Positions 8,467 to 15,528 of a stretch of DNA of 64,000 nt are shown in pieces. Source of the stretch: Proteiniclasticum sp043951855. GTDB lineage: Bacteria; Bacillota; Clostridia; Clostridiales; Clostridiaceae. Made by a program: the position numbers and the translations under genes. The notes below the pieces were generated by a model. That model was not told the DNA's origin. It made no database searches and was given only the letters and a program-made list of their open reading frames with translations. Numbering within the stretch: position 1 is the first letter of the stretch; every line of letters begins with the position of its first letter. Where the stretch lies: NCBI RefSeq assembly GCF_043951855.1, contig NZ_JBINJW010000006.1, forward strand, positions 1 to 64,000, read 5' to 3'.

Positions 8467-10385
8467 TAGGTAGAATTTTAGGAAGCAGATACGAAATCAC
8501 TGAGAAAATTGCTCAAGGCGGCATGTCAGTAGTATATAAAGCTTTAGATCTGAATCTGAACCGATATGATGCGGTTAAGGTTTTGAAAGAAGAATTTTCA
8601 ACAAACAAAGACATATTGGAAAGGTTCAAGCAGGAAGCGAATGCGGTGGCTTTTCTTTCCCATCCCAACATTGTGAACATCTTCAACGTAGGAAGTGAAG
8701 GGAATATCCATTATATCGTCATGGAGTACGTGAAGGGGAAGACGCTGAAAGAAATAATCAGAGAACAGGGCAGCCTTTCCAACGAAGGAATACTCAATTA
8801 CTCCTATCAGATTGCAAGAGCGCTGGAGTCAGCACACAACAGCAATATCATACATCGTGACATCAAACCGCATAACATCATCGTCACCAAGGACGATCTG
8901 GTGAAGGTCACGGATTTCGGCATAGCAAAGCATTCCGATTCCGCAACCATCACCAACTCCGGGAAAATCATCGGTTCAGCGCATTATTTCTCTCCTGAAC
9001 AGGCAAGAGGAAACATGACTGACAGAAGATCAGACATTTATTCCCTGGGTATTGTAATGTATGAGATGGCTACCGGGAAAGTTCCTTTTGATGCGGAAAG
9101 CCCTATCACCATTGCGCTGAAGCATATGCAGGAACCTCTACCGTCACCGAAGAAGGATAATCCTGAAATCAGTGATGGACTGGAAAAGGTGATTCTGAAA
9201 GCTACAGCCAAGAATCCCATAGACCGATATCAGAGAATAGAGGATATGATGATGGATCTTCGTACCCTCATGAATGGAGAAAGACTTGAACGAGTTTCAA
9301 GTGACAATACAGAAAATACACAAGTTATGGGTGCGGTTGTACCAGAAAGGATTGCCATGAAGAACGATATTTATGACGATGAAAAACCATCAAACAGCAA
9401 AAAGAAAGGACTTATAATAGGACTTGCGATGATACTTGTGGTAGTAGCCGGTGCGCTGATCGGAGATGCTGTTTTCAGCCGTTCCAATGATGACCCATCT
9501 GTAATTGCCGAAGAGGAAGAAGTTGCAGTACCGGATCTTGTCGGTATGACAAGCGCGGAAGCGGAAGCGGAACTGGAAGCACTGGGACTTGTTTATGAGG
9601 TCCAGTCCACAGAAACATCGGATCAGCCCGTGGACACGGTCTTACGAAGCATTCCGGAGATGGACACCATGGTGAAGAAAGGTGTGACCATATCAGTCAT
9701 CCTCAGTGCAGGCGAAGAAAAACTCTTCGTGCCTGATATAACCGGAAGCACGCTGGAAGGCGCTGAAATCGTCCTTGGCAACAACGGATTCATTCTTGGT
9801 ACGGTGAATGAGGACTATAGCGATACCGTTCCGCAAGGTGAGATCATCAGTCAGGATCCTATGGTGAATATGTCCATGCCTAAGGGAAGTGCAGTGAATG
9901 TGCTGGTGTCAAGAGGGCCGGAAATTGTTCTTTCCAATGTTCCGGATCTGGTTGGAAAAACAGAAAGAGAAGCGCAGGCGCTGCTGGAAGCCATTGGTCT
10001 CACCATTGGCACAGTCACGAAACAGCCTACTGGCAGCGAAGAGCAGAGCGGTAGAGTAGTGGAGCAGAGCATTCCAAAGGAAACCGAAGTGAAAGAAGGA
10101 ACAAAGGTCAATATCACGGTCTACGAATATACTGAAGTGACCATTCCGTCCAATCTCATCGGAAAAACCGCAGGTGAAGTTATGAATATCTTAAGAGGAC
10201 TGAACCTGAAACCTGAACTGGTGGATGGTACGCAGAACGGGGATATCGTTGTTGAAGTTACACCTTCGGGTGGAAACACTGTGGGGTATGGAACAACGGT
10301 GAGCGTTCTGGGTGAACCGGAACAGGAAGAACCTGTAGAAGAACCGGAAGAGCCTGAAGAACCGGTGGAAACACCTGCACCATAA
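8463..10385 (+). CDS. prkC: PASTA-domain serine/threonine kinase PrkC
   Basis: A membrane sensor kinase that couples muropeptide or lipid II sensing to growth and cell-wall control. The cytosolic kinase domain (residues 1-270) has the GQGGMS loop (19-22), Lys39, HRDIKPHN (Asp133) and DFG (Asp151). A juxtamembrane linker precedes one membrane helix at about 316-336. Four PASTA repeats begin near residues 354, 424, 490 and 561, each opening with V/IPDLVG-like text. The C-terminal tail is a Glu-Pro repeat. Length is 640 residues. It overlaps stp by 4 nt. Confidence 0.96.
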   Translation: MIGRILGSRYEITEKIAQGGMSVVYKALDLNLNRYDAVKVLKEEFSTNKDILERFKQEANAVAFLSHPNIVNIFNVGSEGNIHYIVMEYVKGKTLKEIIREQGSLSNEGILNYSYQIARALESAHNSNIIHRDIKPHNIIVTKDDLVKVTDFGIAKHSDSATITNSGKIIGSAHYFSPEQARGNMTDRRSDIYSLGIVMYEMATGKVPFDAESPITIALKHMQEPLPSPKKDNPEISDGLEKVILKATAKNPIDRYQRIEDMMMDLRTLMNGERLERVSSDNTENTQVMGAVVPERIAMKNDIYDDEKPSNSKKKGLIIGLAMILVVVAGALIGDAVFSRSNDDPSVIAEEEEVAVPDLVGMTSAEAEAELEALGLVYEVQSTETSDQPVDTVLRSIPEMDTMVKKGVTISVILSAGEEKLFVPDITGSTLEGAEIVLGNNGFILGTVNEDYSDTVPQGEIISQDPMVNMSMPKGSAVNVLVSRGPEIVLSNVPDLVGKTEREAQALLEAIGLTIGTVTKQPTGSEEQSGRVVEQSIPKETEVKEGTKVNITVYEYTEVTIPSNLIGKTAGEVMNILRGLNLKPELVDGTQNGDIVVEVTPSGGNTVGYGTTVSVLGEPEQEEPVEEPEEPEEPVETPAP

Positions 10386-10397
10386 TACTGTCATCAG

Positions 10398-10433
10398 CCA
10401 GTGATAAGGGATTAACCTTTATCACTGGTTTTT
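10398..10433 (+). terminator. Rho-independent terminator after prkC
   Basis: CCAGTGATAA and TTATCACTGG form a perfect 10 bp stem, followed by TTTTT. Confidence 0.9.
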
Positions 10434-10454
10434 CATGCGCAAATCATCTTTTGG

Positions 10455-10484
10455 TTAAACAATTGCCTGGAAATGGTTTATAAT
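10455..10484 (+). promoter_or_regulatory. Candidate promoter of rsgA-rpe-thiN
   Basis: TTAAAC (10455-10460), an 18 nt spacer and exact TATAAT (10479-10484) lie 36 nt before rsgA. The -10 is strong and the -35 is poor. Confidence 0.5.
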
Positions 10485-10520
10485 GAGGGTAGCAATCAAA
10501 ACGAGTAAAGGAATGATGCA

Positions 10521-11384
10521 ATGGAAGGTATAATTATCAAAGGAATTGCCGGGTTCTATTATGTGAGAACCAGTGAAGGCGTTCTGGAATGCAAGGCCAG
10601 AGGAATATTCAGAAAGAACAATGTGACACCTATGGTAGGGGACCGTGTAACTGTCATAGCGGCACCGGAAGGGAATACGCTTGATAAGATCCACGAAAGA
10701 ACATCCGAGCTTATGCGGCCTTTTGTGGCCAATATCAGCCAGGCGTACGTGGTTTTTGCGCTTCGGAATCCGGATATCAATTTCGAACTGCTGAACAAGT
10801 TTCTGGTCTATCTGGAAATGAAGCATATCGAGCCGGTGCTGGTGTTCAATAAAAGCGATCTGGCGACACAAGATGAGATGAATAGAATCAGAGAAGACTT
10901 CAAGGGAACCGGTTATCCGATCTATTTTATTGAAGCGAAGTCAGGACTGGGGCTCGACGATCTTTATGCGCAGCTGAAAGATCACATTACAGTGCTGTGT
11001 GGTCCATCCGGGGCAGGGAAGTCTACACTTCTCAACAAGCTTTCAGGAAATGAAACGATGGAAACGGGTGCTATATCTGTAAGGCTGAATCGAGGTAAAC
11101 ATACTACAAGGCATAGCGAACTTATTGAAATCAATGATGCTCTCCTGGTAGATACCCCTGGATTCTCCACCATGGATTTCACCATGGAAGCGGAGGAGCT
11201 GAAGGATTATTTTCCTGAATTCTACGAATATGAAGGGGAATGCAGGTTCAATGGATGCAACCACAACCGCGAACCTGGCTGTAAAGTGAAAGAAGAAGTG
11301 GGTAAGACCATTTCCGAAGCGAGATATAATTATTATGTCAAATACTATAATGAATTATTTGAGGAGAACAAGAGAAAATGGTAA
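10521..11384 (+). CDS. rsgA: Ribosome small-subunit GTPase RsgA (YloQ/CpgA)
   Basis: A circularly permuted GTPase that checks late 30S maturation. An N-terminal OB fold (about 1-65) precedes G motifs in permuted order: NKSD (residue 110), GPSGAGKST (from 161, Lys167), then DTPG (211). The C-terminal zinc knuckle has Cys241, Cys246, His248 and Cys254. Length is 287 residues. It overlaps rpe by 7 nt. The order after stp-prkC matches Bacillus, where RsgA is itself a PrkC substrate; that link is known from Bacillus and only inferred here. Confidence 0.96.
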   Translation: MEGIIIKGIAGFYYVRTSEGVLECKARGIFRKNNVTPMVGDRVTVIAAPEGNTLDKIHERTSELMRPFVANISQAYVVFALRNPDINFELLNKFLVYLEMKHIEPVLVFNKSDLATQDEMNRIREDFKGTGYPIYFIEAKSGLGLDDLYAQLKDHITVLCGPSGAGKSTLLNKLSGNETMETGAISVRLNRGKHTTRHSELIEINDALLVDTPGFSTMDFTMEAEELKDYFPEFYEYEGECRFNGCNHNREPGCKVKEEVGKTISEARYNYYVKYYNELFEENKRKW

Positions 11385-12031
11385 AAATTGCACCATCCAT
11401 CCTGTCAGCGAATTTCGCTGATCTGGGTAGAGATATTGAGAAAACGATAGAAGCTGGAGCGGACTGGATTCATATAGATGTCATGGATGGGTCCTTTGTT
11501 CCGAATATCAGTTTCGGTATACCTGTAATGAAGGCGATCAGACCTCTGACCGATAAGTTGTTTGATGTTCATCTGATGATTGTGAATCCCAGCAGCTACA
11601 TTGACGCTTTCGCCGATGCGGGTGCAGATCTGATCAATTTTCATTATGAAGCGGAAACACATATAGACAGAGCCATTGAAAAAATCAAGGCGAGAGGGCT
11701 GAAAGCGGGCATCACACTGAATCCTGCCACCCCTGTTTCTGTATTAAGCACTATTTTGCCTAAGCTGGATATGGTGCTCATCATGTCTGTGAATCCAGGG
11801 TTTGGAGGGCAGAGTTTCATTCCATACACATTGGACAAGGTGAGAGAGTTAAGAGAAATGGCAAATAAGATGAATCCGGATCTTCTGATAGAAATTGATG
11901 GAGGAATTGCGGAGAACACCATCAGATCAGCTGTAGAAGCAGGAGTGGATGTTGTTGTCGCAGGATCTGCGGTGTATAAGAACGGAGAAATCAGAAGGAA
12001 TATCGAGGTCTTAAGGGAAGCGCTGAAATGA
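11378..12031 (+). CDS. rpe: Ribulose-phosphate 3-epimerase
   Basis: Interconverts ribulose-5-phosphate and xylulose-5-phosphate in the pentose phosphate pathway. TIM-barrel signatures seen are SILSANFADLG at the N-terminus, HIDVMDGSFVPN with metal-binding His and Asp, MSVNPGFGGQSF, and EIDGGI near the phosphate site. Length is 217 residues. It is translationally linked to rsgA (7 nt overlap) and thiN (ATGA, 4 nt overlap). Confidence 0.96.
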   Translation: MVKIAPSILSANFADLGRDIEKTIEAGADWIHIDVMDGSFVPNISFGIPVMKAIRPLTDKLFDVHLMIVNPSSYIDAFADAGADLINFHYEAETHIDRAIEKIKARGLKAGITLNPATPVSVLSTILPKLDMVLIMSVNPGFGGQSFIPYTLDKVRELREMANKMNPDLLIEIDGGIAENTIRSAVEAGVDVVVAGSAVYKNGEIRRNIEVLREALK

Positions 12032-12663
12032 AGAAAGTGATCATTGTTTCAGGAGGGAAGAAGCCGAGCCTGTCTCTTTATGAATCTCTGTATGACGATA
12101 CCTGCAGAATCATTGCGGTGGACAGCGGCGCAGAGTTTTTCAGGGAAAATGGAATCACGCCGCATGTGCTTCTAGGGGATTTCGATTCCATCACAGAGGA
12201 GACCCTGCGTTTCTTCGAAGGCAGGACAGAAGTTATACGGTATGATACGGTGAAGGATTTCACGGATACAGAGGCGGCTCTTGAAGAGGCATTCAAGGAG
12301 AAACCGGATGAGATTGTTCTCTTGGGATGTACAGGAAACAGGCTGGATCACTTCATCGGCAACCTGTCACTGCTGGAGAAAGCGCTGCGCAGAAGTGTAA
12401 AAGCGTTCATCATGGATGATCATAATAAGATCTTCATGATGGATAAGCCAGGAATCATTAAAAAGGAATTTGGAGACTATATCTCTTTTCAGGCCTTTAG
12501 AGGTCCTGTAAAAGGTTTTGGCGTCAAAGGGGTAAAGTACCCTTTATGGGATTATGAACTTGTCCTGGGCGATTCTATGAATGTTTCCAATGAATTTGTG
12601 GAGAAGTATATCTCGGTTACCTTCCAAGAAGGGATTCTGATGGTTTTCATGACGAAAGATTGA
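12028..12663 (+). CDS. thiN: Thiamine pyrophosphokinase
   Basis: Makes thiamine pyrophosphate from thiamine and ATP. The family is recognised by the DSGAEFF segment followed by LLGDFDSI near residues 36-58, the DFTDTEAAL segment, and LGCTGNRLDHFIGN with catalytic acidic and His residues. Length is 211 residues, normal for bacterial ThiN. It is last in the rsgA unit, followed by two hairpins facing the convergent rpmB. Confidence 0.93.
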   Translation: MKKVIIVSGGKKPSLSLYESLYDDTCRIIAVDSGAEFFRENGITPHVLLGDFDSITEETLRFFEGRTEVIRYDTVKDFTDTEAALEEAFKEKPDEIVLLGCTGNRLDHFIGNLSLLEKALRRSVKAFIMDDHNKIFMMDKPGIIKKEFGDYISFQAFRGPVKGFGVKGVKYPLWDYELVLGDSMNVSNEFVEKYISVTFQEGILMVFMTKD

Positions 12664-12683
12664 TAGGCTGTTCCCATAAAAAA

Positions 12684-12734
12684 TGAACTGGCGATTGATT
12701 CGTATAGAAGTGAATCAATCGCCGGTTCATTTTT
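12684..12734 (+). terminator. Terminator after thiN
   Basis: Arms at 12684-12701 and 12712-12729 make an 18 bp stem with a single G-T mismatch position and a 10 nt loop, then TTTTT. Confidence 0.9.
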
Positions 12735-12741
12735 CTCGAAC

Positions 12742-12793
12742 AAAAAAAGAGTTACTATAAACTGAATTTCTTCAATCTATAGTAACTCTTTTT
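12742..12793 (-). terminator. Bidirectional terminator between thiN and rpmB
   Basis: AGAGTTACTATA (12748-12759) pairs with TATAGTAACTCT (12778-12789). It has A7 on the left and T5 on the right, so it can stop transcription on both strands. It probably ends the rpmB transcript and backs up the thiN terminator. A second minus-strand-only hairpin (12805-12825, two G-U pairs) lies closer to rpmB. Confidence 0.8.
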
Positions 12794-12841
12794 CAGAGTA
12801 AAATAGCCAGTCTGAAAGACCAGCTACAATTCTTTGCTCTG

Positions 12842-13033
12842 TTATATTGCTCTTTCTACCTTACCGGAACGTAGACATCTTGTACAAACGTTAACTCTCT
12901 GGGGAGTTCCGTTAACAACAGCACGTACTCTTTTTAGGTTTGGTGCCCATGTTCTCTTAGATTGTCTGTGTGAATGAGAATACTGTACACCAGCTACTAC
13001 ACCTTTATTACAGATATCGCATTTTCTTGCCAT
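12842..13033 (-). CDS. rpmB: 50S ribosomal protein L28
   Basis: A 63-residue ribosomal protein. It is the zinc-binding C+ form of L28, with CDIC (Cys5, Cys8) near the N-terminus and CTRC near the C-terminus. MARKCDICNKG is the family N-terminus. On the minus strand AGGAGGAGGTGTATTTTA precedes the ATG. Its orientation opposite asp23 is the usual arrangement in Firmicutes. It has its own promoter at 13108-13137. Confidence 0.97.
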   Translation of the reverse strand: MARKCDICNKGVVAGVQYSHSHRQSKRTWAPNLKRVRAVVNGTPQRVNVCTRCLRSGKVERAI

Positions 13034-13107
13034 TAAAATACACCTCCTCCTGAGAGATCAAATCATCTCAAAAGCTTTTCAAATATTATTTGTTTTGAAC
13101 AGATACC

Positions 13108-13137
13108 ATTCTATCATAACTGATGACGGTAATGCAA
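13108..13137 (-). promoter_or_regulatory. Promoter of rpmB
   Basis: On the minus strand TTGCAT (13137-13132), an 18 nt spacer ending in TGA and TAGAAT (13113-13108) form a sigma-A promoter with extended -10. Confidence 0.7.
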
Positions 13138-13183
13138 CATAATTTTAGCCTTTAATTTGTTTATATTGAAGTATGTTCAAAAA

Positions 13184-13253
13184 TATAATATCATTATAGG
13201 GATAAGACCTTTGTTCGTCAATCGGCAAAGGAACACGAACGTCCCGCAGGGTC
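13184..13253 (+). promoter_or_regulatory. asp23 promoter -10 and structured 5' leader
   Basis: TATAAT at 13184-13189 would start RNA near 13196, just before a compact set of competing helices: GGGAT/GTCCC (13199-13203 with 13241-13245), CCTTTG/CAAAGG (13208-13213 with 13226-13231), GTTCGT/ACGAAC (13213-13218 with 13235-13240) and CCC/GGG (13243-13251). No -35 is clear. A second TATAAT lies at 13263-13268. The leader class is not one I recognise. Confidence 0.45.
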
Positions 13254-13302
13254 AAGTAAATGTATAATTGAAAACGCAAAGAGGGAATGAGGAGGAAATT
13301 TC

Positions 13303-13650
13303 ATGATAGGATTAACGAACGAACAAGGACATATATCATATTCAGAAGATGTAATTGCAAACGTGGTAGGTCTCTCCACAATGGAATGCTATGGTGTTGT
13401 AGGTATGGCTTCGAAAAACACCAAAGATGGTCTATGGGAACTCATCAGAGTAGAGCACTTGAATAAGGGTGTGAAGATCAATGCGAAAAACAACGAATTG
13501 TCCATCGATCTGTTTGTAGTTGTGGAATACGGCACGAAGATTTCGGTCATCGCCAATAATATCATCAAGAAAGTAAGATACAATGTAGAGAACTATCTTG
13601 GACTGAAAGTGAATCATATTGTCGTGAATATTGAGGGAGTTCGATTCTAA
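13303..13650 (+). CDS. Asp23/Gls24 family protein (YloU)
   Basis: A 115-residue Asp23/Gls24 (DUF322) protein. Recognised by GHISYSEDVIANVVGLSTMECYGV at the N-terminus (only positions about 9-32 are diagnostic) and the VVEYGTKISVIANNI segment. Members are small cytosolic or membrane-associated proteins linked to envelope stress, and are commonly encoded just upstream of fakA/yloV. A strong AGGAGGA lies 8 nt before the ATG. A perfect hairpin and a new promoter separate it from fakA, so co-transcription is only partial. Confidence 0.92.
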   Translation: MIGLTNEQGHISYSEDVIANVVGLSTMECYGVVGMASKNTKDGLWELIRVEHLNKGVKINAKNNELSIDLFVVVEYGTKISVIANNIIKKVRYNVENYLGLKVNHIVVNIEGVRF

Positions 13651-13653
13651 CCG

Positions 13654-13681
13654 GAATTTCTTAATTTTTATTAAGAAATTC
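13654..13681 (+). terminator. Hairpin after asp23, probable terminator
   Basis: GAATTTCTTAAT and ATTAAGAAATTC make a perfect 12 bp stem with a TTTT loop, 4 nt after the asp23 stop. It lacks a following T-run, so termination may be inefficient. The flanking AACCGG (13649-13654) and CCGGTT (13707-13712) could pair as an outer stem. Confidence 0.5.
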
Positions 13682-13691
13682 TTAGATAAAT

Positions 13692-13721
13692 TTGATTTTG
13701 AGTTATCCGGTTTAGTATAAT
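13692..13721 (+). promoter_or_regulatory. Promoter of fakA
   Basis: TTGATT (13692-13697), an 18 nt spacer and exact TATAAT (13716-13721). Confidence 0.7.
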
Positions 13722-13744
13722 AAGGATTGGTTTAATATTTTATG

Positions 13745-13772
13745 AATAAAACCCTAATTATAGGGTTTTATT
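13745..13772 (+). terminator. Leader hairpin upstream of fakA (possible attenuator)
   Basis: AATAAAACCCTA and TAGGGTTTTATT form a perfect 12 bp stem with an ATTA loop. It lies downstream of the predicted fakA start point and upstream of its ribosome binding site. The T-rich descending arm resembles an intrinsic terminator inside the leader. Confidence 0.5.
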
Positions 13773-13845
13773 AAAGTTTGATTTACTGAGTATAAATGGC
13801 GTGGGCATCTTTGATATTGTCCATATTTTGCAGGAGGAATATCGT

Positions 13846-15486
13846 ATGAAATACAATAAAATCGATGGACAGCATTTTTTGAATATGGTGACCAATGCGA
13901 GCATCAGATTGGAAAATGAAAAGGCATATGTGGATTCACTGAATGTCTTCCCTGTTCCTGATGGAGATACAGGCACAAATATGTCCATGACCTTTACAGC
14001 TGCTGTTCAGGAAATTCAGAGCAGCAAATCCGCTTCCATAGGAGAAGTATCCAAGATCATGGCGAAAGGAGCACTTATGGGAGCCAGAGGAAACTCTGGG
14101 GTCATTCTTTCTCAGATTTTCAGAGGAATTGCGAAAGGGCTTGAAGGCAAAGAGGAAGTGAATCCTTATGAATTCGCCCTGAGTATCCTGGAAGGCTCAA
14201 AATCTGCGTACAGAGCGGTTATGAGACCGACTGAGGGAACTATACTGACAGTTATAAGAGAAGTGGGAGAGAAAGCTACGGAGTATCATACAGATGACAT
14301 GACAGATCTGATGAGCAAAATCGTAGCCTATGCGGATGAAACACTGCAGAGAACTCCAGACCTGCTGCCGCAGCTCAAAGCTGCGAATGTTGTGGATTCA
14401 GGTGGCATGGGGCTTCTCATCATTCTTAAGGGAATGTACGAAGCGCTGGAAAGCGGCTTCCAGATGGCAGAAAAACTGGAAGAGAAGTCTTTCGATGAGT
14501 ATGTTGCGGCAAGAGACACACACACAGAAATCACATTCGGCTACTGTACTGAATTTATCGTTCTGTCAGAACCGGATAACGGAGAATTCAAAGACTATCT
14601 TGAGACCATGGGTGATTCCATCGTCTATGTGGGGTATGACGACATCACGAAAGTTCATATCCATACCGATAATCCGGGGCTGGTTCTTGCTGAAGCGGCA
14701 AAACGTGGAGAGCTGACAAAAATCAAGATCGAGAATATGAGAGAGCAGCATAGAAATCTTCAGGAAACACCAGATGTGCACGAAGAAGTGAAAGCGGAAG
14801 CGGTTCAGCCGGTTGCGCAGAAGGAGAAGGAAAAATATGCGTTCATCTCTGTATCCATGGGGGACGGAATCAAGGATGTGTTCCATGACCTCGGTGTGAA
14901 TTTTGTGATATCCGGGGGACAGACCATGAATCCTTCCACCCAGGATATCGTCAAGGCTGTAGAAGAAGCGAATGCGGAGTATGTCTTCATACTTCCGAAC
15001 AACAAGAACATTATCATGGCGGCTAATCAGGCGAAGGAGATTTCAGGGAAGGAAGTTTATGTGATTCCCACAAAAACCATTCCTCAAGGTGTAGCGGCGC
15101 TGACGACCTTTAATCCGGAAGCGGATGCTGAAGCCAATTATGATGCGCTTATGGAAAGTCTTAAAACCGTAAAATCCGGATCGGTGACCTATGCAGTCAG
15201 AGATACTGAAATTGAGGGAAAAGAGGTCAAGCAGGGAGACTATCTGGGACTGATCGAAAACAAGATCAAACTGGTGAAAAGAGAACTGTATCCTCTTGTG
15301 GAAGAGCTCATTGAATCCATGGTGGACGAAGAAAGTTCCTCCATCACACTGTTTTATGGTGAAGATGTGAAAGAAGAAGAGTTTAATGAACTTGTAGAGC
15401 TTCTTGAAGAAAAGTATGAAGACCTGGATGTTATGAGTGTAGATGGGAAACAACCTCTGTACTACTTTATCATCGCGGTGGAATAA
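13846..15486 (+). CDS. fakA: Fatty acid kinase FakA (YloV, DAK/DhaL domain)
   Basis: FakA phosphorylates fatty acids bound to FakB partners, feeding exogenous or recycled fatty acids into phospholipid synthesis. The N-terminal DhaL ATP-binding domain has NVFPVPDGDTGTN (Asp39, Asp41 as Mg ligands) and GARGNSGVILSQ. A linker and a C-terminal DegV-like domain follow. I start at ATG 13846, 8 nt after AGGAGG; an in-frame GTG at 13801 would add 15 residues without a ribosome binding site. Length is 546 residues. No FakB gene is in this window. Confidence 0.93.
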   Translation: MKYNKIDGQHFLNMVTNASIRLENEKAYVDSLNVFPVPDGDTGTNMSMTFTAAVQEIQSSKSASIGEVSKIMAKGALMGARGNSGVILSQIFRGIAKGLEGKEEVNPYEFALSILEGSKSAYRAVMRPTEGTILTVIREVGEKATEYHTDDMTDLMSKIVAYADETLQRTPDLLPQLKAANVVDSGGMGLLIILKGMYEALESGFQMAEKLEEKSFDEYVAARDTHTEITFGYCTEFIVLSEPDNGEFKDYLETMGDSIVYVGYDDITKVHIHTDNPGLVLAEAAKRGELTKIKIENMREQHRNLQETPDVHEEVKAEAVQPVAQKEKEKYAFISVSMGDGIKDVFHDLGVNFVISGGQTMNPSTQDIVKAVEEANAEYVFILPNNKNIIMAANQAKEISGKEVYVIPTKTIPQGVAALTTFNPEADAEANYDALMESLKTVKSGSVTYAVRDTEIEGKEVKQGDYLGLIENKIKLVKRELYPLVEELIESMVDEESSSITLFYGEDVKEEEFNELVELLEEKYEDLDVMSVDGKQPLYYFIIAVE

Positions 15487-15490
15487 ATTT

Positions 15491-15517
15491 GAAGAAGGCT
15501 TCGGCCTTCTTTTTTTT
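15491..15517 (+). terminator. Terminator between fakA and recG
   Basis: AAGAAGGC-TTCG-GCCTTCTT, an 8 bp stem closed by a UUCG tetraloop, followed by further T residues (eight in all). The recG ribosome binding site AGGAGG starts 2 nt later, so recG depends on read-through or an unseen promoter. Confidence 0.85.
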
Positions 15518-15528
15518 AGGAGGATTAT

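Noticed and set aside
12664..12841. Search for a spoVM-like small gene between thiN and rpmB, where Bacillus has one
   Set aside because: The interval is filled by two or three terminator hairpins; I found no small ORF with a ribosome binding site.
14330..14716. A 128-codon plus-strand frame inside fakA
   Set aside because: It lies entirely within the conserved fakA reading frame and has no family text of its own.
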